NCBI RefSeq assembly: GCF_009936175.1
Contig: NZ_AP019773.1
Span: forward strand, 310,001 to 374,000
Direction of reading: 5' to 3'
From: Bartonella quintana
GTDB lineage: Bacteria; Pseudomonadota; Alphaproteobacteria; Rhizobiales; Rhizobiaceae
Length of the DNA stretch: 64,000 nt
In this document: one piece after another, positions 52,042-62,594 of the stretch
Layout of the letters: every line of letters starts with the position of its first letter
Position numbering within the stretch: the stretch's first letter is position 1
Made by a program: the position numbers and the translations under genes
The notes under the pieces: model-generated
Seen by the model: only the letters and a program-made list of their open reading frames with translations
Told to the model about the DNA's origin: nothing
The model's database searches: none

Positions 52042-53469
52042 ATGGCGATGAAAAATAGTAAACAAATGAAAAGTAAAGGTTCTAAACCTGTTTCTCAGTT
52101 TCTCAAAAATTTACGCGGTGTCGATAATTGGGAGCAAGTTTCGCAGTGGCTTGCTTTGCGTAATGTAGAAGATATTGAATGTATTACGCCTGATCAAGCG
52201 GGGGTAGCACGTGGCAAGATGATGCTTTCTAAAAAATTTATATCGGAAACATCATTGGCATTGCCTTCAGCGGTTTTTATGGCGACAATTTCAGGAGATT
52301 ATCCTGAGGATGGTCATGGTTTTGAATATCCCAAAACAGATGGTGATTTACGCCTTGAGCCTGATCTTTCTACGTTAAGCATTGTTCCATGGGAAGAAGC
52401 TCCTACAGCACAAGTGATTTGTGATCTTGTGTATCAAAATGGGCAAGGTGTTGATTATACACCGCGAAATGTTTTGCGAAAAGTGATTGATTTTTACACG
52501 AAAATGGGTCTAAAACCCGTTGTTTCACCAGAAATTGAATTTTATTTGGTAGAGAAAAATCCCGATCCTGATTATCCTTTAGTTCCTCCGATTGGTCGGT
52601 CTGGACGTTCAATTGGTGGGGGACAGGGGTATTCGATTGCTGGTGTGAATGAATTTGATGATCTGATTGATGATATTTATCATTTTTCGGAAGCGCAAGG
52701 GCTAGAAATTGATACGCTCATTCATGAGGAAGGGGCTGGTCAGTTTGAAATCAATTTACGCCATGGCGATCCGATCGAATTAGCTGATCAAGTTTTTATA
52801 TTTAAACGAACAATTCGTGAAGTGGCACTGAAACATAATATGTATGCAACTTTTATGGCCAAGCCTATTCAAGGGCAACCAGGGTCTGCTATGCATATTC
52901 ACCAATCGGTTGTTGATAAGAAAACAGGTATGAACATTTTTACACAGGAGGATGGTAAAGAAAATATCCGTTTTCGCCATTTTATTGGTGGATTACAAAG
53001 ACATATACCTGGGGTTCTTGTGATGCTTGCTCCTTATGTGAATTCTTATCGGCGTCTTGTGCCTGATCTTTCAGCGCCTGTTAACTTGCGATGGGGATAT
53101 GATAATCGTACTACAGCTTTTCGTGTGCCGCGTTCTTCTCCCCAGGGACGGCGTGTTGAGAATAGGCTTCCTTCATCAGATGCTAACCCTTATTTAGCGC
53201 TTGCGGCTTCTTTGGCTTGTGGTCTCATTGGGTTGCAGCAAGAGCTTGAACCGGATGAGCCAACAACAAAGAATGTGAATACTGATAACATTGAATTACC
53301 GCGTGGACTCATTGAGGCTGTTAACTTATTTGAACAAGATACGGCGATACGTGCTATTTTAGGAGATGTATTTGTCAGTACTTATGCTGCAATCAAACGC
53401 CAAGAGTTTGAAACTTTTATGGAAGTCATTAGTCCGTGGGAGCGTGAATATCTCTTGCTGAATGTTTAA
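52042..53469 (+). CDS. Glutamine synthetase family protein, probable gamma-glutamylputrescine synthetase
   Basis: A 475-residue GS-fold ligase. The ATP/metal motifs are present: SPEIEFYLV, HEEGAGQFEINL, SAMHIHQSV and RVPRSSPQGRRVENRLPSSD. Type I GS has an adenylylation Tyr loop, which is not evident. The gene directly downstream encodes a PuuB-like FAD oxidase, the partner of PuuA in the putrescine utilisation pathway, so PuuA-like activity is the best guess. The substrate could be another amine. An N-terminal Lys/Ser-rich extension of about 20 residues precedes the domain. Confidence 0.8.
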   Translation: MAMKNSKQMKSKGSKPVSQFLKNLRGVDNWEQVSQWLALRNVEDIECITPDQAGVARGKMMLSKKFISETSLALPSAVFMATISGDYPEDGHGFEYPKTDGDLRLEPDLSTLSIVPWEEAPTAQVICDLVYQNGQGVDYTPRNVLRKVIDFYTKMGLKPVVSPEIEFYLVEKNPDPDYPLVPPIGRSGRSIGGGQGYSIAGVNEFDDLIDDIYHFSEAQGLEIDTLIHEEGAGQFEINLRHGDPIELADQVFIFKRTIREVALKHNMYATFMAKPIQGQPGSAMHIHQSVVDKKTGMNIFTQEDGKENIRFRHFIGGLQRHIPGVLVMLAPYVNSYRRLVPDLSAPVNLRWGYDNRTTAFRVPRSSPQGRRVENRLPSSDANPYLALAASLACGLIGLQQELEPDEPTTKNVNTDNIELPRGLIEAVNLFEQDTAIRAILGDVFVSTYAAIKRQEFETFMEVISPWEREYLLLNV

Positions 53470-53480
53470 GTTTTATCACA

Positions 53481-54764
53481 ATGATTGATTATAATCCCAT
53501 TTCTCCAGGAATTTCTTGGTATGAAGATACTTTAGAAGATCGCCCTTCTTATCCATTTTTTAACGAACAGCAACAGTGCGATGTGGTTATTATTGGAGGT
53601 GGGTTTACTGGTCTTTCGGCTGCTTATCATCTCGCTAAGGCTGGAGTGGGTGTTGTTTTATTTGAAGCTTCGCGTTTTGGTGACGGTGCTTCAGGGCGCA
53701 ATGGTGGCCAATTGGGTACGGGGCAACGACAATGGGTAGAAACCTTAGAAAAAAAATATGGTTTTGAACGAAGTAAGGCACTATTTGATTTAGCTGAAGA
53801 AGCTAAAAAGGATATTTTGTCTTGGTGTATGATGCCTGATTGTCAATGCGATTTTATGGAAGGACAACTTTCCGTGACCCATAAAAGGCGTGAGGTAATC
53901 TCTTATCAACGGCATGTTGAGACGATGCAGCGTTATGGTTATTATGGTCTCACTTTTATGGGGAGGGATGAAACAGCTAAACGGCTTGGCTCGTCTTTTT
54001 ATTATGGCGGTATTTATGATGTCAACACGGGCCATATAAATCCTTTGAAGCTGATTGTTTGGTTGGCAAAAAAAGCCAAAAATGCTGGTGCTAAACTGTA
54101 TGAGAAGACACAAGTAACCACGGTAGATCGCAAGGGTAGCCGTTGTATGGTAATAACAAAACGAGGCAAAATAACGGCTGAGCATGTTTTATTGGCGACC
54201 AATGCGTATAAGCTTGGACTTCAGGATTTTGTTGAGAGAAATATTGTTTCTATCCGCTCTTATATTGGAGCAACTGAACCATTATCAAAAGAGAACCCAA
54301 TTCTTCAGGGTGGAGAATCAGTAGATGATTCTCGTTTTATGGTTCGCTATTTTCGCAAGAGCGTTGATAATCGCTTATTATTTGGCGGAGTAGAAAGTTA
54401 TGATAATTGCTATCCTGTAAATTTAGAGGAACGTATACGACAGCAGATTGCTGAAATTTATCCTCATCTTCAATTTATCAATCTAACGCATCGTTGGGGT
54501 GCGACGGTTGCTATCACAGTTGAACGCATGCCTTATGTTCGCCAACTTCTACCGGGTATAACTTACTGTGGTGGTTATTCGGGGCATGGAGTTATGCTTG
54601 CTCCTTTTATGGGAAAATTATATGCTGAATGGTTAACTGGGAGGCATGAGCGTTTCGCATATTTTCAGAATTTAAAGATTTCACCCTTTCCAGGAGGAAA
54701 AATGCTGCGTTACCCGCTTGTATTTTTAGCAATGCGTTGGTTTGCTTTGATGGATCATTTTTAA
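53481..54764 (+). CDS. FAD-dependent oxidoreductase, PuuB-like (gamma-glutamylputrescine oxidase)
   Basis: A 427-residue DAO-family flavoprotein with the dinucleotide motif VVIIGGGFTGLSAAYHLA at residues 35-52, followed by GASGRNGGQLGTGQRQWVE, typical of PuuB/OrdL oxidases. The C-terminal GITYCGGYSGHGVMLAPFMG is the flavin-contact end. It starts 12 bases after the GS-like gene and is almost certainly in the same operon; together they would glutamylate and oxidise an amine. Intact. Confidence 0.83.
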   Translation: MIDYNPISPGISWYEDTLEDRPSYPFFNEQQQCDVVIIGGGFTGLSAAYHLAKAGVGVVLFEASRFGDGASGRNGGQLGTGQRQWVETLEKKYGFERSKALFDLAEEAKKDILSWCMMPDCQCDFMEGQLSVTHKRREVISYQRHVETMQRYGYYGLTFMGRDETAKRLGSSFYYGGIYDVNTGHINPLKLIVWLAKKAKNAGAKLYEKTQVTTVDRKGSRCMVITKRGKITAEHVLLATNAYKLGLQDFVERNIVSIRSYIGATEPLSKENPILQGGESVDDSRFMVRYFRKSVDNRLLFGGVESYDNCYPVNLEERIRQQIAEIYPHLQFINLTHRWGATVAITVERMPYVRQLLPGITYCGGYSGHGVMLAPFMGKLYAEWLTGRHERFAYFQNLKISPFPGGKMLRYPLVFLAMRWFALMDHF

Positions 54765-54792
54765 ACTGAACATCGTTTGAAATAAAAAAATT

Positions 54793-54850
54793 AAGAGCTT
54801 GTTTAGCATCTGTTTGCTCTAATGATGAGCTTTTTATAAATTTTTTAATT
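54793..54850 (+). terminator. Possible terminator after the PuuB-like gene
   Basis: Downstream of the stop, AAGAGCT (54793-54799) can pair with AGCTTTT (54828-54834), directly before TTTATAAATTTTTT. A competing AGAGC/GCTCT pairing exists. The long internal loop makes this a weak case. Confidence 0.35.
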
Positions 54851-54882
54851 TTTTATAATTGAATGGGAAGAGAGACGAGCTT

Positions 54883-56358
54883 ATGGTGCGTAAAATTATT
54901 CCAGTCTCTCCCTTTGACTGTATTGTTTTTGGTGGCAATGGTGATTTAGCATCACGCAAACTGATCCCTGCTTTATATCATTGTCAATGTGTTGGGCAAT
55001 TTAGCGAGCCAACGCGTATCATTGGGGTTTCGCGCTCTTCGTTGAGTTGTGAAGAATATCAAAACTTTGTTCGCTCTTCTCTAGAAAAATATGTTCATCC
55101 AAAAGATCTCAATCGAATTGAACTCAATCGTTTTCTTGCGCGTTTAACCTATGTTTCTGTTGATATTACATCAAACTGGGGGTGGGAAGATCTCGCTTTT
55201 CTGCTATCGAGAGAATCAGCTGATATTCGGGCTTTTTATTTGGCGGTTAGTTCGTCCCTTTTTGGTGATATTGCGATGAGATTGGGACAAAATGGTTTTG
55301 TGACGCAGCAAACACGGATTATCATTGAAAAACCTATTGGTCACAATGTAAAAACAGCAGTTGAACTCAATGATACATTTGCAAGCGTATTCGATGAAGA
55401 TCAAATTTTCCGCATTGACCATTATCTTGGCAAGGAAACTGTTCAAAATTTAATGGCATTGCGGTTTGTTAATACACTGTATGAGCCATTATGGAACTCA
55501 AAATATATTGATCATGTTCAGATCACAGTTGCTGAATCTTTAGGATTGGAGGGGCGTGCAGAATATTATGAGAGTGCGGGTGCACTACGTGACATGGTAC
55601 AGAATCATATGCTGCAATTGCTTTGTTTGGTTGCCATGGAAATACCATTTACCAACAGTGCAAATGCTGTGCGTGATGAAAAACTTAAAGTTTTGCATTC
55701 TTTAATGCCTCTTAATGTTCATAATGTAGAGGAACATACTGTACGTGGGCAGTATCTTTCTGGTCTATCTGATGGTGTTGCTGTAAAATCTTATCTTGAT
55801 GATTTGGGGAAAAAGGTCAGCCAGAGCGAAACGTTTGTAGCGCTTAAAATTAAGATTGATAATTGGCGTTGGGCTGATACGCCTTTTTATTTACGAACTG
55901 GTAAGCGTATGTTTACGCGAATGTCTGAAATTGTTATCGTTTTCAAACCCATCCCCCATAATATTTTTGATACGGATTCGAATGAAATTTTTTCTAATCG
56001 ATTAGTTGTTCGTCTCCAACCTGATGAGGGCGTAAAACAGTGGCTAATGATTAAGGACCCAGGTCCTGGTGGTATGCGGTTTCGTCATATTCCATTGGAC
56101 ATGAGTTTTGCGTCTGCGTTTTCTGAACGTAATCCTGATGCTTATGAACGCCTATTGATGGACGTTATTCGTGGAAATCAAACACTGTTTATGCGTCGTG
56201 ATGAAGTTGAAGCTGCTTGGCTTTGGATTGATCCTATTCTTGAGGGATGGGAGGCAATAAAACAGCCTGTTTATGGTTATAGTGCTGGTTCATGGGGACC
56301 ATCTGCTTCGACTGTTTTGATGGAACGTGATGGGCGGATATGGAACAACTTGGTTTAG
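54883..56358 (+). CDS. zwf: Glucose-6-phosphate 1-dehydrogenase
   Basis: NADP-dependent first enzyme of the oxidative pentose phosphate and Entner-Doudoroff routes. From ATG 54883 (purine-rich GGAAGAGAGA upstream) the length is 491 residues, the same as E. coli Zwf. A TTG at 54859 would add eight residues. The Rossmann motif GGNGDLASRKL is near residue 17 and the active-site RIDHYLGKE at 177-185. It forms an operon with pgl and the remains of edd. Confidence 0.96.
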   Translation: MVRKIIPVSPFDCIVFGGNGDLASRKLIPALYHCQCVGQFSEPTRIIGVSRSSLSCEEYQNFVRSSLEKYVHPKDLNRIELNRFLARLTYVSVDITSNWGWEDLAFLLSRESADIRAFYLAVSSSLFGDIAMRLGQNGFVTQQTRIIIEKPIGHNVKTAVELNDTFASVFDEDQIFRIDHYLGKETVQNLMALRFVNTLYEPLWNSKYIDHVQITVAESLGLEGRAEYYESAGALRDMVQNHMLQLLCLVAMEIPFTNSANAVRDEKLKVLHSLMPLNVHNVEEHTVRGQYLSGLSDGVAVKSYLDDLGKKVSQSETFVALKIKIDNWRWADTPFYLRTGKRMFTRMSEIVIVFKPIPHNIFDTDSNEIFSNRLVVRLQPDEGVKQWLMIKDPGPGGMRFRHIPLDMSFASAFSERNPDAYERLLMDVIRGNQTLFMRRDEVEAAWLWIDPILEGWEAIKQPVYGYSAGSWGPSASTVLMERDGRIWNNLV

Positions 56359-56369
56359 AGCGATAAATA

Positions 56370-57137
56370 ATGTATAAATTGAATATCCACCCTTTAAATT
56401 TTAAAACACCCACGGACTTAGCTTTGGCATTAGCTGATCGCGTTGCAGCAGAGCTTAGTGTGTCTATTCTTGAGCGTAAGCGCGCAATTTTGGCAGTTTC
56501 TGGTGGTAAAACACCAGAATTGTTTTTTCATTATTTATCAAAAGCTGATATTGATTGGGAAAATATTATTATCACTTTGGTCGATGAACGTCTTGTACCT
56601 GCTCACCATGAGTGTTCAAATGAATATGTTGTGCGGCGCTATTTGTTACAAAATTTTGCCGCTAAAGCGCGTTTTGTAGGACTTTATCAGAAGGCAATTA
56701 CTGCTGAGCTTACCGCTTTTTTAGCAGCTAGTCGGGTCAATGCTTTGCCTAGACCCTTTGATGTTATTGTTTTGGGAATGGGGATTGATGGACATACCGC
56801 TTCTTTCTTTCCTGATGCTGATCGTTTGAAGCAAGCACTTGATCTTCAAACACAGGCACTTGTTTTGCCACTTCATGCGAAGAGTGCTCTTGAACCCAGA
56901 CTTACGCTGACTCTGCCAGTGATAATGCAATCTCGTTGCATTATTCTCCATTTTGAAGGTTTTCAGAAACGCGATTGTTTTGAAAAGGTTTGTCAGGATG
57001 GGCCTGAAATGGAAATGCCTGTTCGTGCGGTTTTGCGCAATGCCCATCATCTTATTCAGGTTTATTGGTCACCGGAAGAAAATGAAATAACTGAAGCAGA
57101 ACATGAGAAGAGTAGGATAGATACGCAAGCTCTCTAA
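56370..57137 (+). CDS. pgl: 6-phosphogluconolactonase
   Basis: Hydrolyses 6-phosphogluconolactone. The 255-residue protein belongs to the SugarP-isomerase-like/DevB family: AVSGGKTPELFF near residue 44, TLVDERLVP near 70, and GMGIDGHTASFFPDAD near 135. A C-terminal extension of about 20 polar residues follows the last conserved segment. It starts 11 bases after zwf and precedes the edd wreck. Confidence 0.93.
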   Translation: MYKLNIHPLNFKTPTDLALALADRVAAELSVSILERKRAILAVSGGKTPELFFHYLSKADIDWENIIITLVDERLVPAHHECSNEYVVRRYLLQNFAAKARFVGLYQKAITAELTAFLAASRVNALPRPFDVIVLGMGIDGHTASFFPDADRLKQALDLQTQALVLPLHAKSALEPRLTLTLPVIMQSRCIILHFEGFQKRDCFEKVCQDGPEMEMPVRAVLRNAHHLIQVYWSPEENEITEAEHEKSRIDTQAL

Positions 57138-57171
57138 CTGATGATGGGATCGTAAGCGAAAGGGCGGTAAC

Positions 57172-58981
57172 ATGATACTTTCAAAGAAGTTGCTACCGTT
57201 ACGCGAAGAATTTATGAGCATTCTCTTCCGACACGGGAAATTTATCTAGACCGTATTGCAAAGGCGCAAGCAAATCGTCCCAAGCGGAGTTTTTTGGGGG
57301 ATATACTAATCAGGCTCATGGTTTTGCTGCCTGTTGTCCAATCGATAAAAAGCGTTTGAAGCATAATATCGTTACGAACATTGGTATTATCACTGCATAT
57401 AATGATATACTTTCAGCACATCAACCTTTTGAGACTTTTTTAATTAAAGGAGCTTGCTCATACGGTTGGTTGTGTGGCACAAGTAGCAGGTGGCGTGCCT
57501 GCAATGTGCGATGGTGTAACACAAGGGTATGCTGGCTGGATGGGGCTCTCCTTTTTTCGCGTGAAGTGATTGCAATGGCGACGGCTATAAGCTTATACAT
57601 GATATGTTCGATGTGGCTATATCTCGGAGTTTGTGATAAAATCATACCTGGTTTGTAATTGGTGCGTTAACATTCGGCCATTTACAAGAAATTTTTGTTC
57701 CTGCTGGCACTATGACAGTGGTCAAAGCAATGACGAAAAAGCAAAAATGCACCAGTGTTATGCAGAAAATAAAATGGATCGGTAAACATTGCTGGAATCA
57801 GAAGCACGTTCTTATCATGAGCCAAGGACATGTACATTTTATGGAACTGCTAACTCAAATAAAGTGATACTGGAGATGATGGGGTTCCACACATGCCGGG
57901 AGCTTCTTTTGTCAATGCCAATACACCTTTGCGTGATGCTTTAATACAGGAAGCTACCAAGCGTGTACTTGAAATGACAGCCTTTGGCGATGATTATATG
58001 CCACTTGGTACGATAATTGATGAGCGCTCTTTCGTAAACGCCATTATAGGATTAAATGCAACAGGAAGGTCTACCAATCATGCCATTCATTTAATTGCTT
58101 GGCTGCGCTGTTGGCGGTATTCGGTTGACAGGGCATGATATTGCAGAAGTTTCGTCAGTTGTTTCTCTTTTAGCACGGATTTACCCTAACGGTTTGGCTG
58201 ATATCAATCATTTTCATGTAGCTGGCTGATGGTGTGGGATTTATTATTCGCGAATTGATTGAGGCCGGTTTAGTTCATGAAGATGTTTGTACAGTTTTCG
58301 GTAAAGGTTTCAATGCTTATGCAATTGAAGCAAAATTTTGCGCTGATGGCAATGTGGTGCGTGAGCCTGCTCGCAATGAAAGTTGGAATCATAAGGTATT
58401 AGCAGGATGGAGAAAGTCGTTTCAACCTGATGGTGGTATTCGTGTTTTGTCGGGAGATTTGGGTACAGCTATTATGAAAGTTTCATCCGTTAAATCTGAG
58501 CATTGGCCGATTGAAGCTCCAGTTCTTGTCTTTAATGATCAAGAGGGGTTTCACGAGGCTTTTAAAGTTGGAGCTTTGAATGGTAAAGAGTTTATTGCTG
58601 TCATTCGTTACCAAGGACCAAAAGCGAATCTTATACCAGAGCTTCATAAATTAACGACAATTTTAGGGTTTTACAAAATCGTGGTCAAAAGGTAGCATTG
58701 ATAACCGACGGTCGTATGTCAGGTGCATCAGGAAAAATTCCTGCTGCAGTCCATGTGACACCAGAAGCTTTGGATAATGGCTTTATTGCGCGTTTGTAGG
58801 ATGGTGATGTCGTTTGTCTTGATGCTTAGGTGGGTAAGTTAGATGTTTTAAATTTAATGTACGAAAGGTCATCCCTCCTGATCTTTCAGATAATCATTAT
58901 GGTTTTGGGCGCGAGCTCTTTAGTGTTTTTCGTCAATCAGTTAATCATGCAGATCAAGGAGCATCTGTTATTATAGCATGA
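57172..58981 (+). pseudogene. edd: 6-phosphogluconate dehydratase (Edd), heavily frameshifted
   Basis: The sequence still reads as Edd across many frames: VTRRIYEHSLPTREIYLDRI near 57210; NQAHGFAACCPIDKKRLKHN near 57310; ITAYNDILSAHQPFETF near 57390; [17 protein letters not shown] at 57893. A long frame at 58234-58695 and a proper end (SVIIA then TGA at 58981) follow. I count at least six frame changes plus internal stops. Edd uses a 4Fe-4S cluster to make KDPG in the Entner-Doudoroff pathway. It keeps its ancestral place after zwf and pgl. The intact frames on both sides make assembly error unlikely. Confidence 0.92.
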
Positions 58982-59036
58982 GTAAAATGCGAAAAGTAAT
59001 GAAGTAATGCACGTGCAATGAAAGCGCGTAAAATCC

Positions 59037-59936
59037 TTAGAGTTTTAGTACGGGCAGATTATGTAATCGAGCAGCAGCGTTGAGCGTATTAACCATAAGC
59101 ATGGCAATTGTCATAGGTCCAACGCCTCCTGGAACGGGGGTAATGGCAGCAGTTTTTCCTTTTATTGCTTCAAAATCGACATCACCGACAAGACGCGTCT
59201 TTCCTATGCCTTTCTCTGGTGCTGCAATGCGGTTAATGCCAACGTCGATTACAACAGCACCATTTTTAACCCAGTCTTTTTTAATTATTTGTGGACGGCC
59301 TACAGCTGCTACTAAGATATCGGCGCTACGACACACGTCATCAAGATCGCGGGTACGACTATGGGCGATTGTCACAGTGGCATTTGCTGCTGTTAAGAGG
59401 GCAGCCATAGGTTTGCCAACAATATTAGAGCGCCCAACAACAACGGCATCAAGACCAGATAAATCTCGTCCGCATTGTTGTTCAATCATTATCATGGCAC
59501 CAGCTGGTGTACAGGGAATGATAGCATCTTCAAGGGTATTGCATGAGAGTTTTCCTATATTAATATAATGAAAACCATCCACATCTTTTTGGAAAGCGAT
59601 GGCTTGCGTTACACAATTTGTATTAATATGAGCAGGGAGGGGAAGCTGTACCAAAATGCCATGGATTTTGGGGTCAGAATTTAATGTTGCAATAAGTTGA
59701 AGGAGTTCTTTTTCTGATGTTTCTTTGGAAAGCATATATTTGATTGAAAAAAAACCACATTCTTCGGCTTTTTTGCTTTTTGATGTGACATATACATGAC
59801 TTGCGGGATCATCTCCAACAATGATGACAGCAATACCGGGTTGTATCTTATAGTTATTGCGGAGTTTTATTGTTTCAGCCTTAACTTTCACGATAATCTC
59901 TTCAGCAAGCTTTTTTCCATCGATAATATTGTTCAT
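59037..59936 (-). CDS. folD: Bifunctional methylenetetrahydrofolate dehydrogenase/cyclohydrolase
   Basis: Interconverts methylene-, methenyl- and formyl-tetrahydrofolate. I start at the ATG at 59936, which has AAAGGA 8 bases upstream and gives 299 residues; an upstream ATG at 59990 adds 18 residues outside the family. Motifs: [14 protein letters not shown] with the catalytic Lys, [12 protein letters not shown], the Rossmann segment [12 protein letters not shown], and the C-terminal [11 protein letters not shown]. Intact. Confidence 0.96.
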   Translation of the reverse strand: MNNIIDGKKLAEEIIVKVKAETIKLRNNYKIQPGIAVIIVGDDPASHVYVTSKSKKAEECGFFSIKYMLSKETSEKELLQLIATLNSDPKIHGILVQLPLPAHINTNCVTQAIAFQKDVDGFHYINIGKLSCNTLEDAIIPCTPAGAMIMIEQQCGRDLSGLDAVVVGRSNIVGKPMAALLTAANATVTIAHSRTRDLDDVCRSADILVAAVGRPQIIKKDWVKNGAVVIDVGINRIAAPEKGIGKTRLVGDVDFEAIKGKTAAITPVPGGVGPMTIAMLMVNTLNAAARLHNLPVLKL

Positions 59937-60250
59937 GGGAACGATCCTTTCATAAGGGCTTTTTTTGTAAAGCATTTGCTGACGATCCAATAGAGCTTTG
60001 TAGCAGTATTAATCTGGAAATGCTAAAGGTGGTTCGAAAGTGTTAGATATTTTTTTGTTTTTAGAAGGCTTTAAAATAATTGCTTTGTTACAAAGCAGCA
60101 ACATTGCTGTTCCAATAAACTTTGGATAAGAACAGGAATAATTAAATTATTAGATGAGATATGACGGATTTTAGGATTATAAGAAGTTTTTTAACGATAA
60201 TTTAAGTATACTTTTAATCTGTTATAGGGGCGAAAGTGTAGAGGAAGATT
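59937..60250. other. Divergent intergenic region, no gene seen
   Basis: About 310 AT-rich bases between the divergent folD and asmA-like genes. It must contain both promoters; no box is certain. Confidence 0.4.
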
Positions 60251-62131
60251 GTGCGCGCCAGAATAATAAAGTTTTTGAGCGGGGTTTTTATTACAATTGT
60301 TTTTTTGTTTGGAGCTAGTATTCTCATTTTACCTTCTCTTGTGTCAACAGATGCGATTCGCATTCGTTTAGCGCAGGATTTGAGTGCATGGACAGGCTAT
60401 AACGTGCAATTACGTGATCCACCACGGTTAAATCTTTTTCCTTATCCTAGAGCATTTCTTTTCGGTGTTACTTTAACATCAAAAATGAATAATGCTGTAC
60501 CACTCATGGAAGCTGAATCGATAGAAGTTGATCTTTCTTTGGTGGACCTTCTTTGGGGGCATGTTTCTTTTTCAGAGACGCGGATTGTGCGTCCACAATT
60601 TGTTATGGAAAAGCCGGTTAAAACGGTAGCTGATTTTTTTACTAGATTTTCGCAGTCCCAAGGTGCATTAGGATTAGCAATACGTAATGCTCGTGAAATA
60701 ATTAAGCATAACCCTGATCAGCCAGATATAAAGCGTCTTTTGAACCAACCTTTTGGACGGATTGTTATTAAAAATGGCGTTCTTGTGTATCATGATAGCC
60801 TTTCTAGTGTAGCAGAAAAAATAACGGGATTAAATGCTGCTTTAGATTGGCCAGAAGCAACCCAGGAAGCCCGGTTTCGTGCAGATGCTCGTTGGCGCGG
60901 AGAGTTAACAAAATTATCGATTGATGCCGACCAAGCATTGCTGCTTTTAGCAGGAGGGAAAAGCCAGATTAAGGCAAGCATCAATTCTGTGCGTGGTGGT
61001 ATAACCTTTACAGGGCAGGCACAATTATCTGAATATTACATTTTTGATGGAAAGGTATCAATGCGTTCTCCAGAGTGGAATCAGACATTGGCCTGGATTG
61101 GAGGCAGTCAGTTCTGGGGTCATGGATTGAAAATACCTATTGTATGGGAATCTCATTTTTTAGCGCAGCCCATGCATATTAAAATGAATAATGTGACATT
61201 TACGATGGGTACATCAAGCGCGCGTGGAGCTTTAGAGTTAGATTTTCAGGATTATGTACCAATCGTAATTGGATCGTTAGCATTTGATAACCTAGACTTT
61301 AATCTATCGGAATTGGTATTTTCTTTAGTTGAAGAAAAGAAGGCATTCTGTGATATGACAATTTTTAATCGCATTGGGGTAGATGTACGGCTTTCTACTC
61401 CGCAAGCGAAATTAGGAAATGTTACCCTTACTCATTTAGCTGCTGCAATACAAATAAGAAATGGGCATGGCATTTTTGACCTTGGACATGCGAATGTTTT
61501 TGGTGGATCATTGCAAAGCACTATTCAAATTACACCAGTTGCTCAGAAAGTGCGACTTGAAGGACGTGCTTCAGGCACTTCTATTGATACGCAGGCTGTT
61601 TCAGAGGCTTTGGGGATTATCCCATTTGCACAGAGTAAAACTAGCTTTACCACAACAGTACGAACACTTGCCAGTTCTTGGTCGGAAATTTTTGCGAAAA
61701 TGCAAGGTGGATTAACAATCAATATGTCTTCTGGGTGGCTGTTAGGGTATGATTTGAATGATTTTCAGACAAGGCTTTCAAAAAAGGAACAATTTCTTTT
61801 GGTGAACAATGACTCCTTATCAACAGCTTTTGATCGTTGGGATATTCAAACGAGATTTTCAGATGGCACAATCACGGTAATAGAATCGCTTATGCGTACG
61901 GTGGATTGGAGTTTGTCCATTCAAGGAGCAATTGCAGTTGCGATTGCACAGGATCAAAAGAATGAATTGACATTACAGGCGCAATTAAGAAAAAGTAAAA
62001 GTTCAGAAACTTTATGTAGAGATGTCGAATGTCTTGCTAACAGTCTTGCATGGCCTTTCGCTTTTTCTCTTAGCTCTAAAGGGCAGGATCAGGGCAATTT
62101 TTGGGTTAAAAAAGACATTAATGTGGATTGA
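60251..62131 (+). CDS. AsmA family envelope protein
   Basis: A 626-residue protein from a GTG start with one N-terminal membrane helix (FLSGVFITIVFLFGASILIL) and a long periplasmic beta-rich body. The family signature near the start (LSAWTGYNVQLRDPPRLNLF and LTLTSKM-like segments) and the C-terminal AsmA module (FAKMQGGLTINMSSGWLLGYD) are clear. AsmA-like proteins belong to the bridge-type lipid transfer superfamily thought to move phospholipid between inner and outer membranes. It stands alone. Confidence 0.85.
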   Translation: MRARIIKFLSGVFITIVFLFGASILILPSLVSTDAIRIRLAQDLSAWTGYNVQLRDPPRLNLFPYPRAFLFGVTLTSKMNNAVPLMEAESIEVDLSLVDLLWGHVSFSETRIVRPQFVMEKPVKTVADFFTRFSQSQGALGLAIRNAREIIKHNPDQPDIKRLLNQPFGRIVIKNGVLVYHDSLSSVAEKITGLNAALDWPEATQEARFRADARWRGELTKLSIDADQALLLLAGGKSQIKASINSVRGGITFTGQAQLSEYYIFDGKVSMRSPEWNQTLAWIGGSQFWGHGLKIPIVWESHFLAQPMHIKMNNVTFTMGTSSARGALELDFQDYVPIVIGSLAFDNLDFNLSELVFSLVEEKKAFCDMTIFNRIGVDVRLSTPQAKLGNVTLTHLAAAIQIRNGHGIFDLGHANVFGGSLQSTIQITPVAQKVRLEGRASGTSIDTQAVSEALGIIPFAQSKTSFTTTVRTLASSWSEIFAKMQGGLTINMSSGWLLGYDLNDFQTRLSKKEQFLLVNNDSLSTAFDRWDIQTRFSDGTITVIESLMRTVDWSLSIQGAIAVAIAQDQKNELTLQAQLRKSKSSETLCRDVECLANSLAWPFAFSLSSKGQDQGNFWVKKDINVD

Positions 62132-62221
62132 TCATTGTCCTTCATATTATTAGCGGCGATTTTAGAAATTTGCTGAAAAATATTGTTTTGATATAAAATT
62201 TTAAAGATATGTAGCCTATGC

Positions 62222-62365
62222 CTATTGAATCTGAGAGGAGATGCCATAACCATCTTCAGCGATTGTGTGTTTTCCATCTGCTCCAACGGAACCAATACCT
62301 ACCGTAATCAGAATAAAGCCGAGGAGGGTTATAATAGTAATAATTGTAGCTTTTTTAGCAGACAT
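62222..62365 (-). CDS. Small membrane protein of 47 residues
   Basis: From the ATG at 62365 the minus strand encodes 47 residues: a basic start (MSAKKA), one membrane helix (TIITIITLLGFILITVGIG) and a polar tail ending SSQIQ. GAAGAG lies 6 bases before the ATG. It is convergent with the AsmA gene and divergent from rsmE. The helix, tail and ribosome site make it more than a chance frame, but I do not know a family. Confidence 0.5.
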   Translation of the reverse strand: MSAKKATIITIITLLGFILITVGIGSVGADGKHTIAEDGYGISSQIQ

Positions 62366-62594
62366 ATTTTCTCTTCAATCATATGATCAGTCACTGAATT
62401 AATGGTGAATGATATGTTATTATAAACTTGTAGATATAAAATCACTTAGTGTTTTCTTTGTTCCCACTATTATCTTATAAATCTTAAAAAAACTTTATAG
62501 TTCTTTATACATATAGCTCTATAGATGTAATTTTTTCTTTATTGTTGTATATTCTCCTCTTCGGTGATTATAGTAAACTCTAACACAATTTTTT

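Noticed and set aside
53790..54185. 131-residue minus-strand frame inside the PuuB-like gene
   Set aside because: Shadow of a well-supported gene.
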